64,000 nt of DNA. Origin: Scolanthus callimorphus. Taxonomy: Eukaryota; Cnidaria; Anthozoa; Actiniaria; Edwardsiidae. This document shows positions 22,231 through 34,275 of the stretch, piece after piece. Location: NCBI GenBank assembly GCA_033964015.1, contig CM066918.1:29285387-29349386 (forward strand), read 5' to 3'. How positions within the stretch are numbered: the stretch's first letter is position 1; the number at the start of each line of letters is the position of its first letter. Made by a program: the position numbers and the translations under genes. Under the pieces are notes generated by a model, which made no database searches, was not told the DNA's origin, and saw only the letters and a list, made by a program, of their open reading frames with translations.

Positions 22231-22995
22231 GGAAATGTTTTTTTTTTTTTTCAAGAAAAGACCCCCCCCCCCCCCCCTCCCTCCTCCACCTCAAAAGTTA
22301 AATGGTCTGCGCTTTAGGGAATATGCACTGAAGAGACTACTTGCACTCCCTTATATGGTGAACGTCTGTAATACAAAAGAAAACTCTTTACGCGCCGCGC
22401 GTTTTTATTCACCTACACGCTCACCACATCACGGGAGAGCCAAAATACGTGACTGCGGAATAAAGTATCAGAAAATGTTTTACAGTAGAAAATCTTCTGG
22501 AGAATCAGATTGGCCAAGGGCCTTTTAGATCTTTTCTAAACCGAGTGCTTTTTAGAAGATTATATAATAGCCTGTTTGATATCACGTTTTGATGACTTTC
22601 GATAATCCCTTTGGAGGGATTACACACGTTGATGTTCATAAGGAAGATCAAAAGTACTTCTTGGCATAAAAATGGCAAGAAAGTAGTTTGTATACCTTGG
22701 GATGAATTTCGGGGTAAGAGATTTCGGTAGCCTATTTAAAAACCCCTTAAATTCACAATAATTAGAAAGCAAGTGACAAATTTTGGATTTCAAAGGCAAA
22801 AAAAAAGTCGCCGGAATATCTTGAAATCGGCTTGTTGTATTTTCTCTAAACTTCGTATTCGTATAAATAATTATCTGAGGATTAGTGCTAGGTGTGTCAT
22901 TAAAATTTTACGTGGAACTTTTGCTAATTAAAAACAGTGATCCCCTTGTTTCATTGCTATGGAAACTCTGATTACAGTGAATTTTGCATCATCAT

Positions 22996-23160
22996 CAAGG
23001 ACGGATCTAGGGGGGTGATTAGGGTGGCTGGGGCTGGCCACCCCCCTTGTTCTCATATTTCTTGTAAAACCTTTTGATTAGCCACCCCCCTTGGTCTGAG
23101 CTCTGTAGTATATCCTTTGTGCTAGCCACCCCCCTTCTTAAGGGTCTGCATCCGCCACTG
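22996..23160. mobile_element. hAT-like MITE, CACTGGCGGATCC-type ends
   Basis: It starts caaggacggatctagg and ends gcatccgccactg. The flanks are the 5-bp direct repeat ATCAT (22991-22995 and 23161-23165). Three internal gccaccccccttgt/tt blocks repeat. It is related in ends and duplication length to 48913-49199. Confidence 0.7.
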
Positions 23161-23261
23161 ATCATGATTTTAGATCTTTCTAAAGCAAATGGTCAAAATT
23201 TCAAATCCACAGGTGAGTATATTTCAGAATTTGGAATTTGCCCATCCTCAGTGCAGGGCGC

Positions 23262-23510
23262 ACAACTTAAGACCTGGCTAAACTACGGGACACATATAGC
23301 GCGCAACATTGTAGTCGGAAACATGTTTCTTTCATGTTTCCCTGTTTAGCCACGCGAAAAACATTGTTGCGCGCAATAAATTTTGTAGCCGGGACACAAA
23401 CAAATGTTTCAACAAGACACACGCGTGCGATGTTTCCTAGTTTAGCCACTCGGAGAAACATGCAGGACACAAATGTTGCGCGCTAAATATGTCCTAGTTT
23501 AGCTGTAGTT
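23262..23510. repeat. Complex foldback repeat with tttagcc/ggctaaa and gcgcgcaac motifs
   Basis: It contains several alternating copies of gggacacaa, aaacatg, ttgcgcgc and ctagtttagc. A partial relative lies at about 35195-35300. Confidence 0.6.
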
Positions 23511-24337
23511 TTACTAACCCACTAAACTGACTATTCAGGAACCTCACTATTGGAGCCTCGCTCCGTGTAGAATTTCCCGGCCCGCCCTCGGGCAAAATTG
23601 TTTGAATTAAATTGTGTAAATTCCATTGGCAGTGAATCTTACAATTTCGACTTGAATAATAGGGTTGACAGGCTTTTTATTGATATCAATGAGAGTTGTC
23701 AGGCTTTTAGATTTTCAGCGAAGAAACGAGGATAGAAAAAAAACGCAGGAAACTGAGCTCATAGAGTGCAACGAAACAAATGAACCACTTAATCATCGTC
23801 AATGATTTTTCTTTCTTCAAAAGACTGACCCAATAAAATAAAAATGACCATACGTTTTCATGAACCAAAAACCACCTGCAAATGACCTCTGATGTTCAAC
23901 TAATCCATGAGCTTCGCATATAAAACGGAGAGATTAATTGGATTAAAGTAGGACTTCAGAACATTCTTATAAAAGTACAATTTTATCTGCTTCCGCAGTG
24001 GCTAATCGCACGCACTATCTCATTGCATATCTGAGCAAAAAGTTGCAAGAGACATATAACAAATGAAGCGAGACGCTGTCAGCCCGCGCGTGTGGCGTGT
24101 AATTTGATTGGCCGAGAAACCAGCGCAGCGCAGGTTGCAAACGACTGGTAAAAGGAAACGTATCTCCTCGAATTTAGATTCAATTCGCGACAACGATGGA
24201 TTCATTTGTGTGATTTCAGTCTCCTAGCAGCACATAGCCCGGAAAATCTGGATTGCCGCGAGCAGGACTACTGGCTAACAACGGAGAGTCAATGTTTCTC
24301 GCCCGGGGGCTTGCATGTGGGAGGAAAGGAAATCGAG

Positions 24338-24495
24338 ATGATGCGAATCCAGCGTTATTTTGGCTTGCTGTTAGTTGCTAGTACCATGTGCTTTGTTTAT
24401 TTGGCGCTAAACTCCCGGCTCGTACAGACGGAATTCTTCAGCTACCCATCTAAAGTGTTGGATCGCTATGGCCGGCAAGTTAGCCAAGCACTCAG
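24338..24495 (+). CDS. Sulfotransferase-like gene, exon 1 (signal anchor)
   Basis: The start is gagATGATG. The hydrophobic segment FGLLLVASTMCFVYLAL fits a Golgi type II anchor. The donor CTCAG|gtacgc at 24495 leaves phase 2, which exon 2 accepts. Linking it to a gene 9 kb away rests on phase and topology. Confidence 0.5.
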
Positions 24496-25900
24496 GTACG
24501 CGCAGTGTCTCACTTTCGTTTCCCTCAATTCACCACTTATACAATGTTACATCACTTTGATGAATTTCATGTGCCTAGAACTGATAGTTTACACACCGAT
24601 AACGAATATTAAAAATATTTTTACCGCTGGGTGAGACTTTCAAAATACAGATCAATATCGTTGCAAGGTCGTTACTTTTGTATTTAATACAAAAAAACTA
24701 AGCACGCTAAAAATAGTCGAGAACGACAAAGAGGTTGTAAAATCCAACATCAGTGCCTTTTAACCTTAACCAGCACGTGGAGTTTTAACATTTGAAACTG
24801 AAAAATTGACTGAATAAATACTTATTTTTATTTTATCACCAAGTCCTTGGACTCATGAAAAGTCGGCTGCAGTGACGAATACCACAATTGTGACCGCAAA
24901 AGCTATTGAGATATGTAAGTGGGGATAAATAAATCTAAATCCCAGCCCACTTGGGAAGAAAAAATTATCGGTTATAAAATAAAATTTCGAAATCGAGCCA
25001 GAAACGAGTGACTGTTAAAGTAAACATTTCAGAATATGGTCAAAAAAGATGGAAAAAAAGAGGCTTGTACTATGTCGACATACACAGAGAGATTCAGAGA
25101 GAGTACAGAGAGAGATACAAAGATACAAGGATATCATATTGACTAGTTGCAGCGAACTGGTGTACATTGCCGAATTGCCCGCCATGTTTATCTTTTAGGA
25201 TCGTTTTAAAAATTAACCGCTTCGAATTATACCGATTTTATGATATTTATTTTTAGATATCAGCCTTAATTTGCTTTGGAAAGGGTTATTTTATTGAATG
25301 TTTACTTTTTTGCATAGGAAAATAATCCGAATTCGTTTGCGCTTGAATAAATTAGCGTGTCCCACCGTCACATTTAAACAGCATGATTTAACTAACTTCT
25401 TATTTTTTCGAGTACTGCTATCAAGCAGAAAAGTGATTTCATTGTAAATCAAAACTAATAAGATTAATGCAAGGCCAAGAGATGTTATTTTTCGTAAACA
25501 TTGCGTTTAAATGTTCAAGAGCGTGAACAACCTTTTGCCATTTGCCTGTCCCACTTTGTTGATATTTTTAACAGACTTTATCATTTCCGTGTAATTCTTA
25601 TAAAACGTTTTCCTTGGACGTTTACCTTTGAAAGGGCTGCCGTCCATAAGTTTTCACGTCACGGGAAAGTGTTTCGGCTGAAATTGGGGTTAAATTTGAC
25701 CCTATGTAAAATTTGGAACTTTGCTGAACGCTTTGTCCAACAAGTAAATTCAGGGTTCATTTGACAGGGCGTGGTTCCTAATTTTTGTCTTATCAGATTA
25801 ACTGAAACTCCGATGCCTATGAAAATTTGACTGTTTACGGTCCATTCGTAGCCAACTCGCGTAGAATGAAGCCGGCTTTATATTTTTGCTTAGTTAATCG

Positions 25901-26000
25901 TTAGTCTCCTACGCACCCGTGTTTTGTGTCGGTCACGCAACGCTGTGTGGGGAGGGAAGCGTTGCGTGACCGACACAAAACACGGGTGCGTAGGAGACTA
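25901..26000. repeat. Hairpin with ~45-bp perfect arms
   Basis: The arm agtctcctacgcacccgtgt continues through gtcggtcacgcaacgct and returns as its complement after a 10-base loop. It sits inside the transposon and may be a nested foldback. Confidence 0.8.
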
Positions 26001-26538
26001 GTTAATCGTAGGCAGTTCGATGAATTTTGCTGAACATTTTGTCCAATGCGGACTGAAAAAAAAATTTGCATACGCAACCACGCTACATAATAAGACGGGT
26101 GAAGAAATATTTTCTAATTTCCTTGTTTCGTTGAGCAAATTCAGCTAATTTCGTTCTGAAGTTGTTAAACACATATACAATGATGCACTGACAGTGTGTT
26201 CTTCCTTTTTCGGTGTTTTACTTTGAGACATTTAAATAAAACAATACTAAGTTTTGTACACCTGATTAACAGAAAAATAACTCAGTCAAGAGATTAAAAA
26301 CTTTACTTGTCGACTGTTTTCTAAATACGCGATGGATTGCCAAATCATCAACTCAAAATAAAGCAATTATTATATTCAAAACAATAACACTAATAATTTC
26401 ATTGTCTTATTATCGCGCCTATTAAAAATCGAGTAATTTTCTAGTTCCCTTTTTTGCTCGAATTACGAGAATTAATATTCCACCATGCCACTGGTCAACT
26501 TAGTTGTTCAAGCTAGAAGTGAATCAATATCTCGAAAA

Positions 26539-28394
26539 TGGTGAAGCGTTGTTGCGAGTCCAAATGTAAACTAGCTTTAAGAAAGAAAGAGATTAAGAAT
26601 TCAGTAAGAAGTAAGGAATTTTACAAGCATAATGCTGTTAATATTCTTTAAGAAGAAAGGGACGAGCGGCCAAAACGTAAACGACATGACAACCACGTTG
26701 CCGGGCTAAAAGATGAAGCACCTAGAAAAAAGCGCTCTAGAAAAAAGGAACGGGAGGAGAATAGACAACGACTTAATGATAGAAGGAAAAAGGAAAGGGT
26801 GCGTAAGGCTAGACAGAGAGCCGCAAAACGGAATCACCAATCAAACACAACGGAGGTCCCACTTAATACATTACTCACAGAGAACAGAAGCGCCAGTCAG
26901 TCAAGCGTCTCCAAGCAGGAGAAGAGAAAAACCCAATTAGACGAGTTGCGCAAGTTGCGCAAGTTGCATCTTTCTTCGTTGGATAAACAAACGAAAGAGG
27001 CACTTCAATCTCATGGTATTTTGAAATCCCCTAGCGAGCAGATTGAGCAAGAGTTCACAAATAATATCCAAGAATCCTTAGGAAAGCTGAAGACCCGCCG
27101 CAGCTCCGAAGCGATCGCAGCCGTTCAAGCTATCACTACAGCAGCCAGCTCGCCAGCATGCAAAGGGAAGAAGTCCCGCACTATCGCCAAGAGCCTAGAA
27201 GTAGGTCGGAGGATACAGCGTGCTTCAGTGCTAAAGAATACGTTTCTTCAAGGAGAAGAGGCATCTTGGCTATACACGAAAAGAAAATCCCGACAACTGC
27301 CCCGAAGCGCTGAAAATGGCCACCTACGACTTTTGGGTTATGACAAGAACATCTCGCCCAACTGCTAATAAAAAAGACGTAAAGAGAGAGCTCTGTGGTC
27401 CGAAGACCTACGGCGTAGAACACGAGATGCTGATTCTGGACTGAGACTGACACATACGAAGATTTTAAAGTTTACGTCGCCAATGACCCCACCCTCTCGG
27501 TCCACAAGATGATGTCTAAGCGCACTTTTGAGGCTCTGAGACCGTATTTTGTCCGACCAGCGCGACCTCAGGACAGGCAGACTTGCTGTTGTCGCCCCCT
27601 TTTTCGAGATGAATGGTCTTATCAAATCAGCAATGGATTTTCGCTCAAGAAACCTAAAGCAGCAAGCTCAGTGTCAGGCCGAGTTCCCTATCTACAGGCA
27701 CGTAAGTGAACTTGTTGCGGCAAGCCTTTGTTCGAAAATGGATGGCCATTACCAGAAGTCTTGCCTAGACTGGGAGTGCAGAAGTTGTGGTGTGAACAAG
27801 ATACCGCCAATGGTTGAAGAGAAGGACGATGTAAAGAATGAGGAAGAGGCCATCAAGTGGGCGCAGTTCGAGTACGTTAAGCTTGCGAAGCAAAAATAAG
27901 TTAATGAAAGGTCCATCAGGTGTCATGCACAGATCACACGTGTGCGGTATAAGCGCGATCTCTATCATGCTACACATGTGATCAGTGTCTTGACCTGAAT
28001 TCCAGTGAATGTGAAAATAGGCACATCACAGGAGAATAAGCAGAGTCGAATTGGCACACGAACTAGCTCAACAAGGTGCCGCGGACCACGGCACACAGGT
28101 CAATGACGAAATATTACCGCTATTAGACACTATGATTACGAATAACTCTGTGGTAGCCGTACGCGCCGACGATTAAGGCGAAGATTATTATTTATGCTTA
28201 CTACTAAGCGTGTCACCAAAGACTCTTGGAGTGGGGTGGAGTTTCCAGATGGTGCTAGTGTTCTGCGCGGCTACTACTACGATCTCGAGGCGCAGCGTCA
28301 GCACAGATACAAGCTAAACAAATCACTAGAACAACTGTGGTCGCTAGCCGAGCTGTCTGCTATTTGGTGTCGTTCTCAGGGGGTGAAGATTTAG
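26539..28394 (+). pseudogene. Degenerate transposon protein gene
   Basis: Pieces in shifting frames read: MVKRCCESKCK at 26539; a very basic region (RKKERKRVRKARQRAAKR) near 26790; MSKRTFEALRPYFV then DRQTCCC near 27510-27590; KSCLDWECRSCGVNKI near 27760-27795; and VTKDSWSGVEFP with VLRGYYYD near 28210-28285. The order of an RP.FV..P...RQTC.C block, then a C....C..CG block, then a VLRGYYY block is a pattern I associate with a repeat-encoded protein family in cnidarians. At least three stops or shifts break it (near 26650, 27365 and 28175). It is probably inactive. The protein family name is not certain. Confidence 0.5.
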
Positions 28395-28693
28395 TTCTTA
28401 CCGAAGAAGAGCATTATATTATCTACGTTTTAATGTCCCAAAAATACGACAAATTAGAACGTTTTGCGTGTAATTCGTTTCCAGGCTCCCCCGGTCAAAT
28501 ATTGAAAATATGGTCTGGTTTTCTCCAAATTAATATGAATGATCAGAAAATCATTATTTCAGACTTTCCTTGACTATAGGAATACGTTTTGGTACAAAAA
28601 CAAGCATTTTAGTTTTTTTCGTTAAATTATGTCTTGTGACGCTTTTGTACACCAGTTCGCTGCAAAAGGTAAATTACCAAAAAATCGTACGAG

Positions 28694-29058
28694 GTTGTAC
28701 ATTGCTTTTGCGTGACAAACTCCGGATGCGACTCAAAGGCCTGATGCGAGTCAAAGCATGAACTCTGCATGCATGTCTCAAGGATTTTAAAATATATCAT
28801 GGTACTATCTGAAATAGTGCAAGCCGATATCGTCTAGCTCTCTTTGGCAGTCATTCATTGCCCTAGCAAGGCAATAGTATTTGGTTTCGATAGCATCATA
28901 AATGTCGTACTCTTTAATTTTGCCTCCGAACTCCGAATAAAAACAACAATATTTCATATAGTACAATGATACATTTTAAAATACTCGGGACATGCAGGGC
29001 AGAGTTCATGCTTTGCATCCGGAGTTTGTCAAGCAAAAGCAATGTACAGCCTCGACGA
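28694..29058. repeat. Inverted repeat with ~75-bp arms
   Basis: The arm tgtacattgcttttgcgtga ... aaagcatgaactctg (28694-28781) returns as its complement at 28982-29058. The left arm carries a 24-base local duplication around gatgcgactcaaag. It begins 30 bases beyond the right terminus of the 25147-28665 transposon. Confidence 0.7.
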
Positions 29059-30654
29059 TTTCTCCGCAGGCTTGCTTCCATAGTACTTCATAGGCACGCC
29101 AGCCTGTACTTCAAACCAAAATCACGCCCAGAGGCTCTAAACTTTTGAGTAACTGGATCTTTGACCACTTTTGCTCATAATTGCTCGAAATCCTAGTAAA
29201 CATAACGGGAAACATAAGTTATAAGTTATTTCAAATGATATCGATGTGACTCTATACACAGAATTCTTTTTCAGAAACCTATCACTGTGCAAAGCCCAAT
29301 TTCTTGTGGAAATCCATTGATTCTTCACATGACATATGGCAAGTGTTCGGAGAGGGGGTAATTTTAATACAGTGGTGTGCATTTTTTCGAAAGTTTTTGA
29401 TTTTATCTACTTCCCTGCTGATATTTTCTAGAAATAAACAATGTCATTCAAACCCACGCAAAGAAACACAAAAATATCCATGTAGATTTAAGATTAAGTT
29501 TAAGCCCCTGGTGTGAAATGTAAATAAAAGCCAAGTTCGTCAAAACACATATTAACCCAGAATACACGATTTTGCCAATAATGCATGAAATCTAGTAACC
29601 ATGCTCCTCAGGGACAAATAACAAAAGAACGAAATGAACGGCCTCGTTGGACAGTGGCTTCCTTCTTTTGTTTCTTGCTCCTTGAGGGGCTTGGTCCAAG
29701 GTATTCCACGTATTGGTAAAGTCGAGTATTGGCGGACAGGAAATCTCACCAAATCTAGCAAATTTAAGGCCAAGTAAAATAAATGTTTCCCGTCCCCGCC
29801 CGCGTCATTTTTTGGACCGCATTTCACTATTCGTTATTTTTAACCAAAGCTTATAAAACAAGAAATTAACTACTGGAACTGACCTTGAACACGTTACAAA
29901 AATAACCTAAATCTATAGTTTCAGTAATATCGGACTTTTGAGTAACGCAAAATTTGGGACGAACACAAAAAGTAAAACAGGACCTCGTTGCTATCAATAC
30001 TGCGTATTTTCATGTAAAAAAGCATTTTATTTGAAATCACAAAAATTTAGAAAATGAAATAAAAAGCCGCCCGCCTGCTCTTTTTTTTCAAAGAAATCCG
30101 GACGGAAACATTTATTTTGTTTTACTTGGACTAAAAAGCGGGATTAAAAAAACGAAAGAAGAAAACCGACAACAAAAACTCGCCCCGCAACTGTTTAAAA
30201 TTCAAATAAAAGAGCAAGAGAAGTTTCACACGTTAAACGCTGTAATATAAATAATTATTACCACCAAACAAAGCAAACAAAGACTTCTTAGATTTTTGTT
30301 TTAAATCGTTACTTGACTTCCAAAGGATCTCATCTTAATACACGACTTATTTATCTAATATCACGATTCTAAAGCCCCAAAACAGCTGAGAAAGCACATC
30401 TATTTTTCACACTAGAATTCAAACCTTGCCCGACAAACAACCTAATGACGGTTAATGACAGTAATAAATTATTAGAAAATGTGATGAGTTCCTAATCAAG
30501 AGACATAAATGCTAGTTATACAATGCTTTCGAGAGTGCCATGCTGCAGAATATCCCACGCGTCACTTGTATTTTTTGGTATAACTTTCTTGTACTTTCTA
30601 ACTTTAAAGGCCTGTTTATAGTTGTAGCTGTTGCTGCGTCAACTCAAAATCACT
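29059..30654 (+). other. Intronic DNA, nothing recognised
   Basis: This AT-rich stretch lies in intron 1 of the sulfotransferase-like gene. The short frames here have no domain and no splice pattern. Confidence 0.5.
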
Positions 30655-31068
30655 AAAGGCCGGTTAACACTTGCGATTTTTGTTGCATTTGTCGCGGCGA
30701 TTTTTCTCGCGCGAGTTCTGTGCTCTCTTTTCTTCAAATAGCATCAAGTTACAAAGAGTTTCGGACATGAAATCTCCTCGACATCTCGCGACACAAATTG
30801 CGGTCGGTCGCGCCGAGTTGCACCTAGTTGACGCGTACGTGCGACAAAAATCGTCGCGACTACGGGCCTTAATGTAAACTATTAAGTGCAACTCGGCGCG
30901 ACCCGAGTCCGAATTTCTTTGCAAGTTGATGTGATTTGAAGAAAAGAGAGCACAGAAATCCCACAAGATTTGCAAATTTGCAGATTTGAGAGTTGTAATT
31001 GCAACTCGCGCGAGAAAAATCGCCGTAACAAATGCAACAAAAATCAAGTATAAACCGGCCATAAGGGT
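30655..31068. mobile_element. Two AAGGCCGGT-family MITEs in inverted orientation
   Basis: One complete copy (30655-30872) runs from aaggccggttaacacttgcg to tacgggcctt. A second copy in reverse (about 30880-31068) ends aaaccggcc. Together they can fold back over about 180 bp. Related to 11170-11417. Confidence 0.7.
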
Positions 31069-32155
31069 CTTTAAGAACATTAAATAAAGTGCCCTGGTGT
31101 CATGAAGAATTCTTAAAATTGAAGGAAAACAACAAAGAGAAATTACATACTCCTTGTATCAGTCAAAATATTCTCGTCCAATACCGGTAATCGATTGAAA
31201 ATCAACAGCTGGCAAACTTGTCGTTCGCTGATTGGTCAGCTGATGCTTGAATGACTCAAAGGTGCCCATTCTGTAGGCTCATCTTGGTGATATCTTTTAT
31301 ATTCAATTGGAAGTTAAAAGAAACGGAAGCGATTGGTGGGGATTATCCTCTTCGCCCCCAGTGGGACATGTCGTCATTGTTTACATTCACGAAATTTCAA
31401 AACGCTGCATCTAGCTTTGAAAACGCAAGGAAAAGCTCAAAATAAGTTCATTTTTTAATCTTAAAAAAGTCTTGACCTGTTTCCATATCATTTTTAAGGC
31501 TTGTTGAAGCTTTTGAAAATTGTGTGAAATCATTGGGGCAAAACGCTCATTAGCTCACTGTCTCCTCTAAAATTGAACGTTGCACCACGCGCTTAGAATT
31601 CGAGATATCAGCTTGAAATTTTCCAATTATGTTTCATTTACAGTCCTCTATTGATATTCAGAACTCATCATTTTATAGCTCCCTCGAACGGTTTGATTCT
31701 GAACATTGCTTATGCTTATGAGCTCAAATTGTAAACAAAGGATCCTCCTATTAGTGGCGCCCCTGTTCCTCCAAGCTGGGGGTTTGGCTTGGGGCTAACA
31801 ACCCCTCACTGTAAAACAAGATCTGTTACAGAAACGAAACAATCACAAATACCATTTGAATAATGATGGAGTTAATACAGTGACCAATCTAGGAGCACGA
31901 CAATGAAATTTGAAAGACCTGTACGAAACGCATTTAGCTACATTTCAATCATTTTAAAAAGTCGATTAGTTTTAAAAGTAAAACAAAAAAATCAAATAAC
32001 CCCTTATTGTATATAAATTCACTGGTTTGCCTTATTTGCTCAGGGTTAAAATGTCGTTGACCAAACCGAGTTTCCCATCTCATAGGGGTAAATTTGCTAT
32101 AGATTGATAAGGATGAAGGGGCGTAGGTCGTGTTGATGGTGACATGATAACTACG
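31069..32155 (+). other. Intronic DNA, nothing recognised
   Basis: This stretch lies within intron 1 of the sulfotransferase-like gene. No repeat family or coding signal can be supported. Confidence 0.5.
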
Positions 32156-32159
32156 ACGA

Positions 32160-33535
32160 TGACAAAATTAAGGAGGAGGATGAGGGTGAGGAGCATTAGG
32201 AGGATGAGGGTGAGGATGAGGGTGAGGAGGATGAGGATGAAGAGGATGAGGGTAAGGAAGGTGAGCAGGATGAGGGTGAGGAGGAGGATGAGGGTGAGGA
32301 GGATGAGGGCGAGAAGGGTGAGGAGGGTGAGGAGGATGAGGATGAGGATGAGGAGGGTGAGGATGAGGGTGAGGAGGATGAGGGTGAGGAGGATGAGGAT
32401 GAAGAGGATGAGGGTAAGGAAGGTGAGCAGGATGAGGGTGAGGAGGAGGATGAGGGTGAGGAGGATGAGGGTGAGGAGGGTGAGCAGGATGAGGGTGAGG
32501 AGGAGGATGAGGGTGAGGAGGATGAGGGCGAGAAGGGTGAGGAGGGTTAGGATGAGGGTGAGGAGGATGAGGAGGATGAGGATGAGAAGGGTGAGGAGAA
32601 TGAGGAGGATGAGGATGAGGAGGGTGAGGAGAATGAGGGTGAGGAGGATGAGGATGAAGAGGATGAGGGTAAGGAAGGTGAGCAGGATGAGGGTGAGGAG
32701 GAGGATGAGGGTGAGGAGGATGAGGGTGAGGAGGGTGAGCAGGATGAGGGTGAGAAGGAGGATGAGGGTGAGGAGGATGAGGGCGAGAAGGGTGAGGAGG
32801 GTTAGAATGAGGGTGAGGAGGATGAGGAGGATGAGGATGAGGAGGGTGAGGAGAATGAGGAGGATGAGGATGAGGAGGGTGAGGAGAATGAGGGTGAGGA
32901 GGATGAGGATGAAGAGGATGAGGGTAAGGAAGGTGAGCAGGATGAGGGTGAGGAGGAGGATGAGGGTGAGGAGGATGAGGGCGAGGAGGGTGAGCAGGAT
33001 GAGGAGGATTAGGATGAGGGTGAGGGTGAGGAGGATGAGGAGGATGAGGAGGATGAGGATGAGGAGGGTGAGGAGAATAATGGGTGAGAAGGATGAGGAT
33101 GAAGAGGATGAGGGTAAGGAAGGTGAGCAGGATGAGGGTGAGGAGGAGGATGAGGGTGAGGAGGATGAGGGCGAGAAGGGTGAGGAGGGTTGGAGGATTA
33201 GGATGAGGGTGGGAGGATGAGGATAAGGATGAGGAGGGTGAGGAGAATGAGGGTGAGGAGGATGAGGAGGATGGGGGTGAGGATGATGAGAGTGAAGAGG
33301 ATGAGGATGAGGATGAGGAGGGTGAGTAGGATGAAGGTTAAGAGGATGAGGACGAGGAGGTGCATGAGGAGGAGGAGAGGGGTGAGGATGGGGATGAGGA
33401 GGGTGAGTATGAGGAGGGTGAGTAATGAGTATGAGGGGGTGAAGATAAAGATGAAGAGGGTGAGGAGGGTGAGGATGAGGAGGGTGAGGTTGAAGATGAT
33501 GATGAGGAGGAGGGCGAGGAGGAGGAGGATGAAGC
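32160..33535. repeat. 1.4-kb polypurine minisatellite (GAGGATGAGGGT-type)
   Basis: The plus strand consists of gaggatgag, gatgagggtgag and gaggagg words with hardly any C. A larger block beginning gaagaggatgagggtaagga recurs at about 32238, 32400, 32657, 32911 and 33101, so the array has a higher-order structure with irregular spacing. Long open frames on both strands (up to about 500 codons) are low-complexity artefacts. It lies in intron 1 of the sulfotransferase-like gene, 130 bp before exon 2. Confidence 0.9.
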
Positions 33536-33664
33536 ATAACTTTCATGTTATACCATCTAATTTCTCTACCGTTGCATACACTCTTCGCCATGCCTAACCT
33601 AACCTATATAACCTAACAATCCCCAACATAAACAATTTACCACTTCATGTCATTTTCTCGACAG

Positions 33665-33871
33665 TTTCTCTGATCAGTGGAACCGTAGTGAAGATGACAA
33701 CGCCATTGTACACGACGAGCCATCCACAGATGTATCATTCGACCAACAGACGTATTTCACCATTCAAAACCTTATCTATAAATTATATAATTTCAACAAC
33801 AGCACACGAGAAGGAGAGGGAGATTCACTTGGTACAAGCGGCGACAACAATAGCGAAAACAAGAACGATAG
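33665..33871 (+). CDS. Sulfotransferase-like gene, exon 2 (stem region)
   Basis: The acceptor cattttctcgacag precedes it and the donor GATAG|gtaggt closes it. The 1-base entry completes the exon 1 codon (AG+T). It codes FSDQWNRSEDDNAIVHDE... and contains NRS and NNST glycosylation sequons, as expected in a lumenal stem. The exit phase (2) does not suit the reading of exon 3 at 35410, so an indel or an unseen exon lies between. Confidence 0.55.
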
Positions 33872-33970
33872 GTAGGTGTGCATAGCGCAATCTTGAAACG
33901 ACTTGTCGCTTGTTGACGTTTTTGGGGAGAGGGGGCACATGGGGCCTGTCACTTGTCACGCCTGCCCTGA

Positions 33971-34275
33971 CCACACTAACGCGTTTTCAAAAGTTTTCGT
34001 TTTCAAACTTATACGGATTCGATGAAAACGATCAGCGTGTTAGTGGGGACTGGAGATTTAGCTCCAAACAAGCGATCAGTGTTTATTTGATGTTGGCGCG
34101 TGCAAGGACAGTCTCAAATTAAGTGGTACAGTTGACGTCGTTTTCATGTTTATCTGGATTCGACCGTCCACACTAAAACGGACGGTATACGGATTCGTTT
34201 TTATCCACTTACGAGAGCGTTTTCAAACTTATACGGATTCGATGAAAACGATCAGCGTGTTAGTGTGGACGGAAG
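33971..34275. repeat. Pair of GTCCACACTAA-type MITEs
   Basis: The string ttcaaacttatacggattcg with gatgaaaacgatcagcgtgt occurs at 33999-34041 and again at 34221-34263. Each copy is bordered by ccacactaa or its complement. Confidence 0.65.

Larger units (their letters stand above)
25147..28665. mobile_element. TIR DNA transposon (3.5 kb) with a broken protein gene
   Basis: A 20-bp perfect terminal inverted repeat, ttgcagcgaactggtgtaca, stands at 25147-25166 and as its complement at 28646-28665. No clear target duplication is visible. Between them is a broken gene (26539-28394) of a protein type I associate with repeats in cnidarian genomes. The element lies in intron 1 of the sulfotransferase-like gene. 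The superfamily is not assigned. Confidence 0.6.

Noticed and set aside
30664..31080. 138-residue minus-strand frame
   Set aside because: It lies entirely in two inverted MITE copies.
32080..33597. Open frames of 126 to 503 residues, Arg-Met/Glu-rich or Leu/Ile/Pro-rich
   Set aside because: They are low-complexity readings of a polypurine minisatellite with no start context, domain or splice logic.
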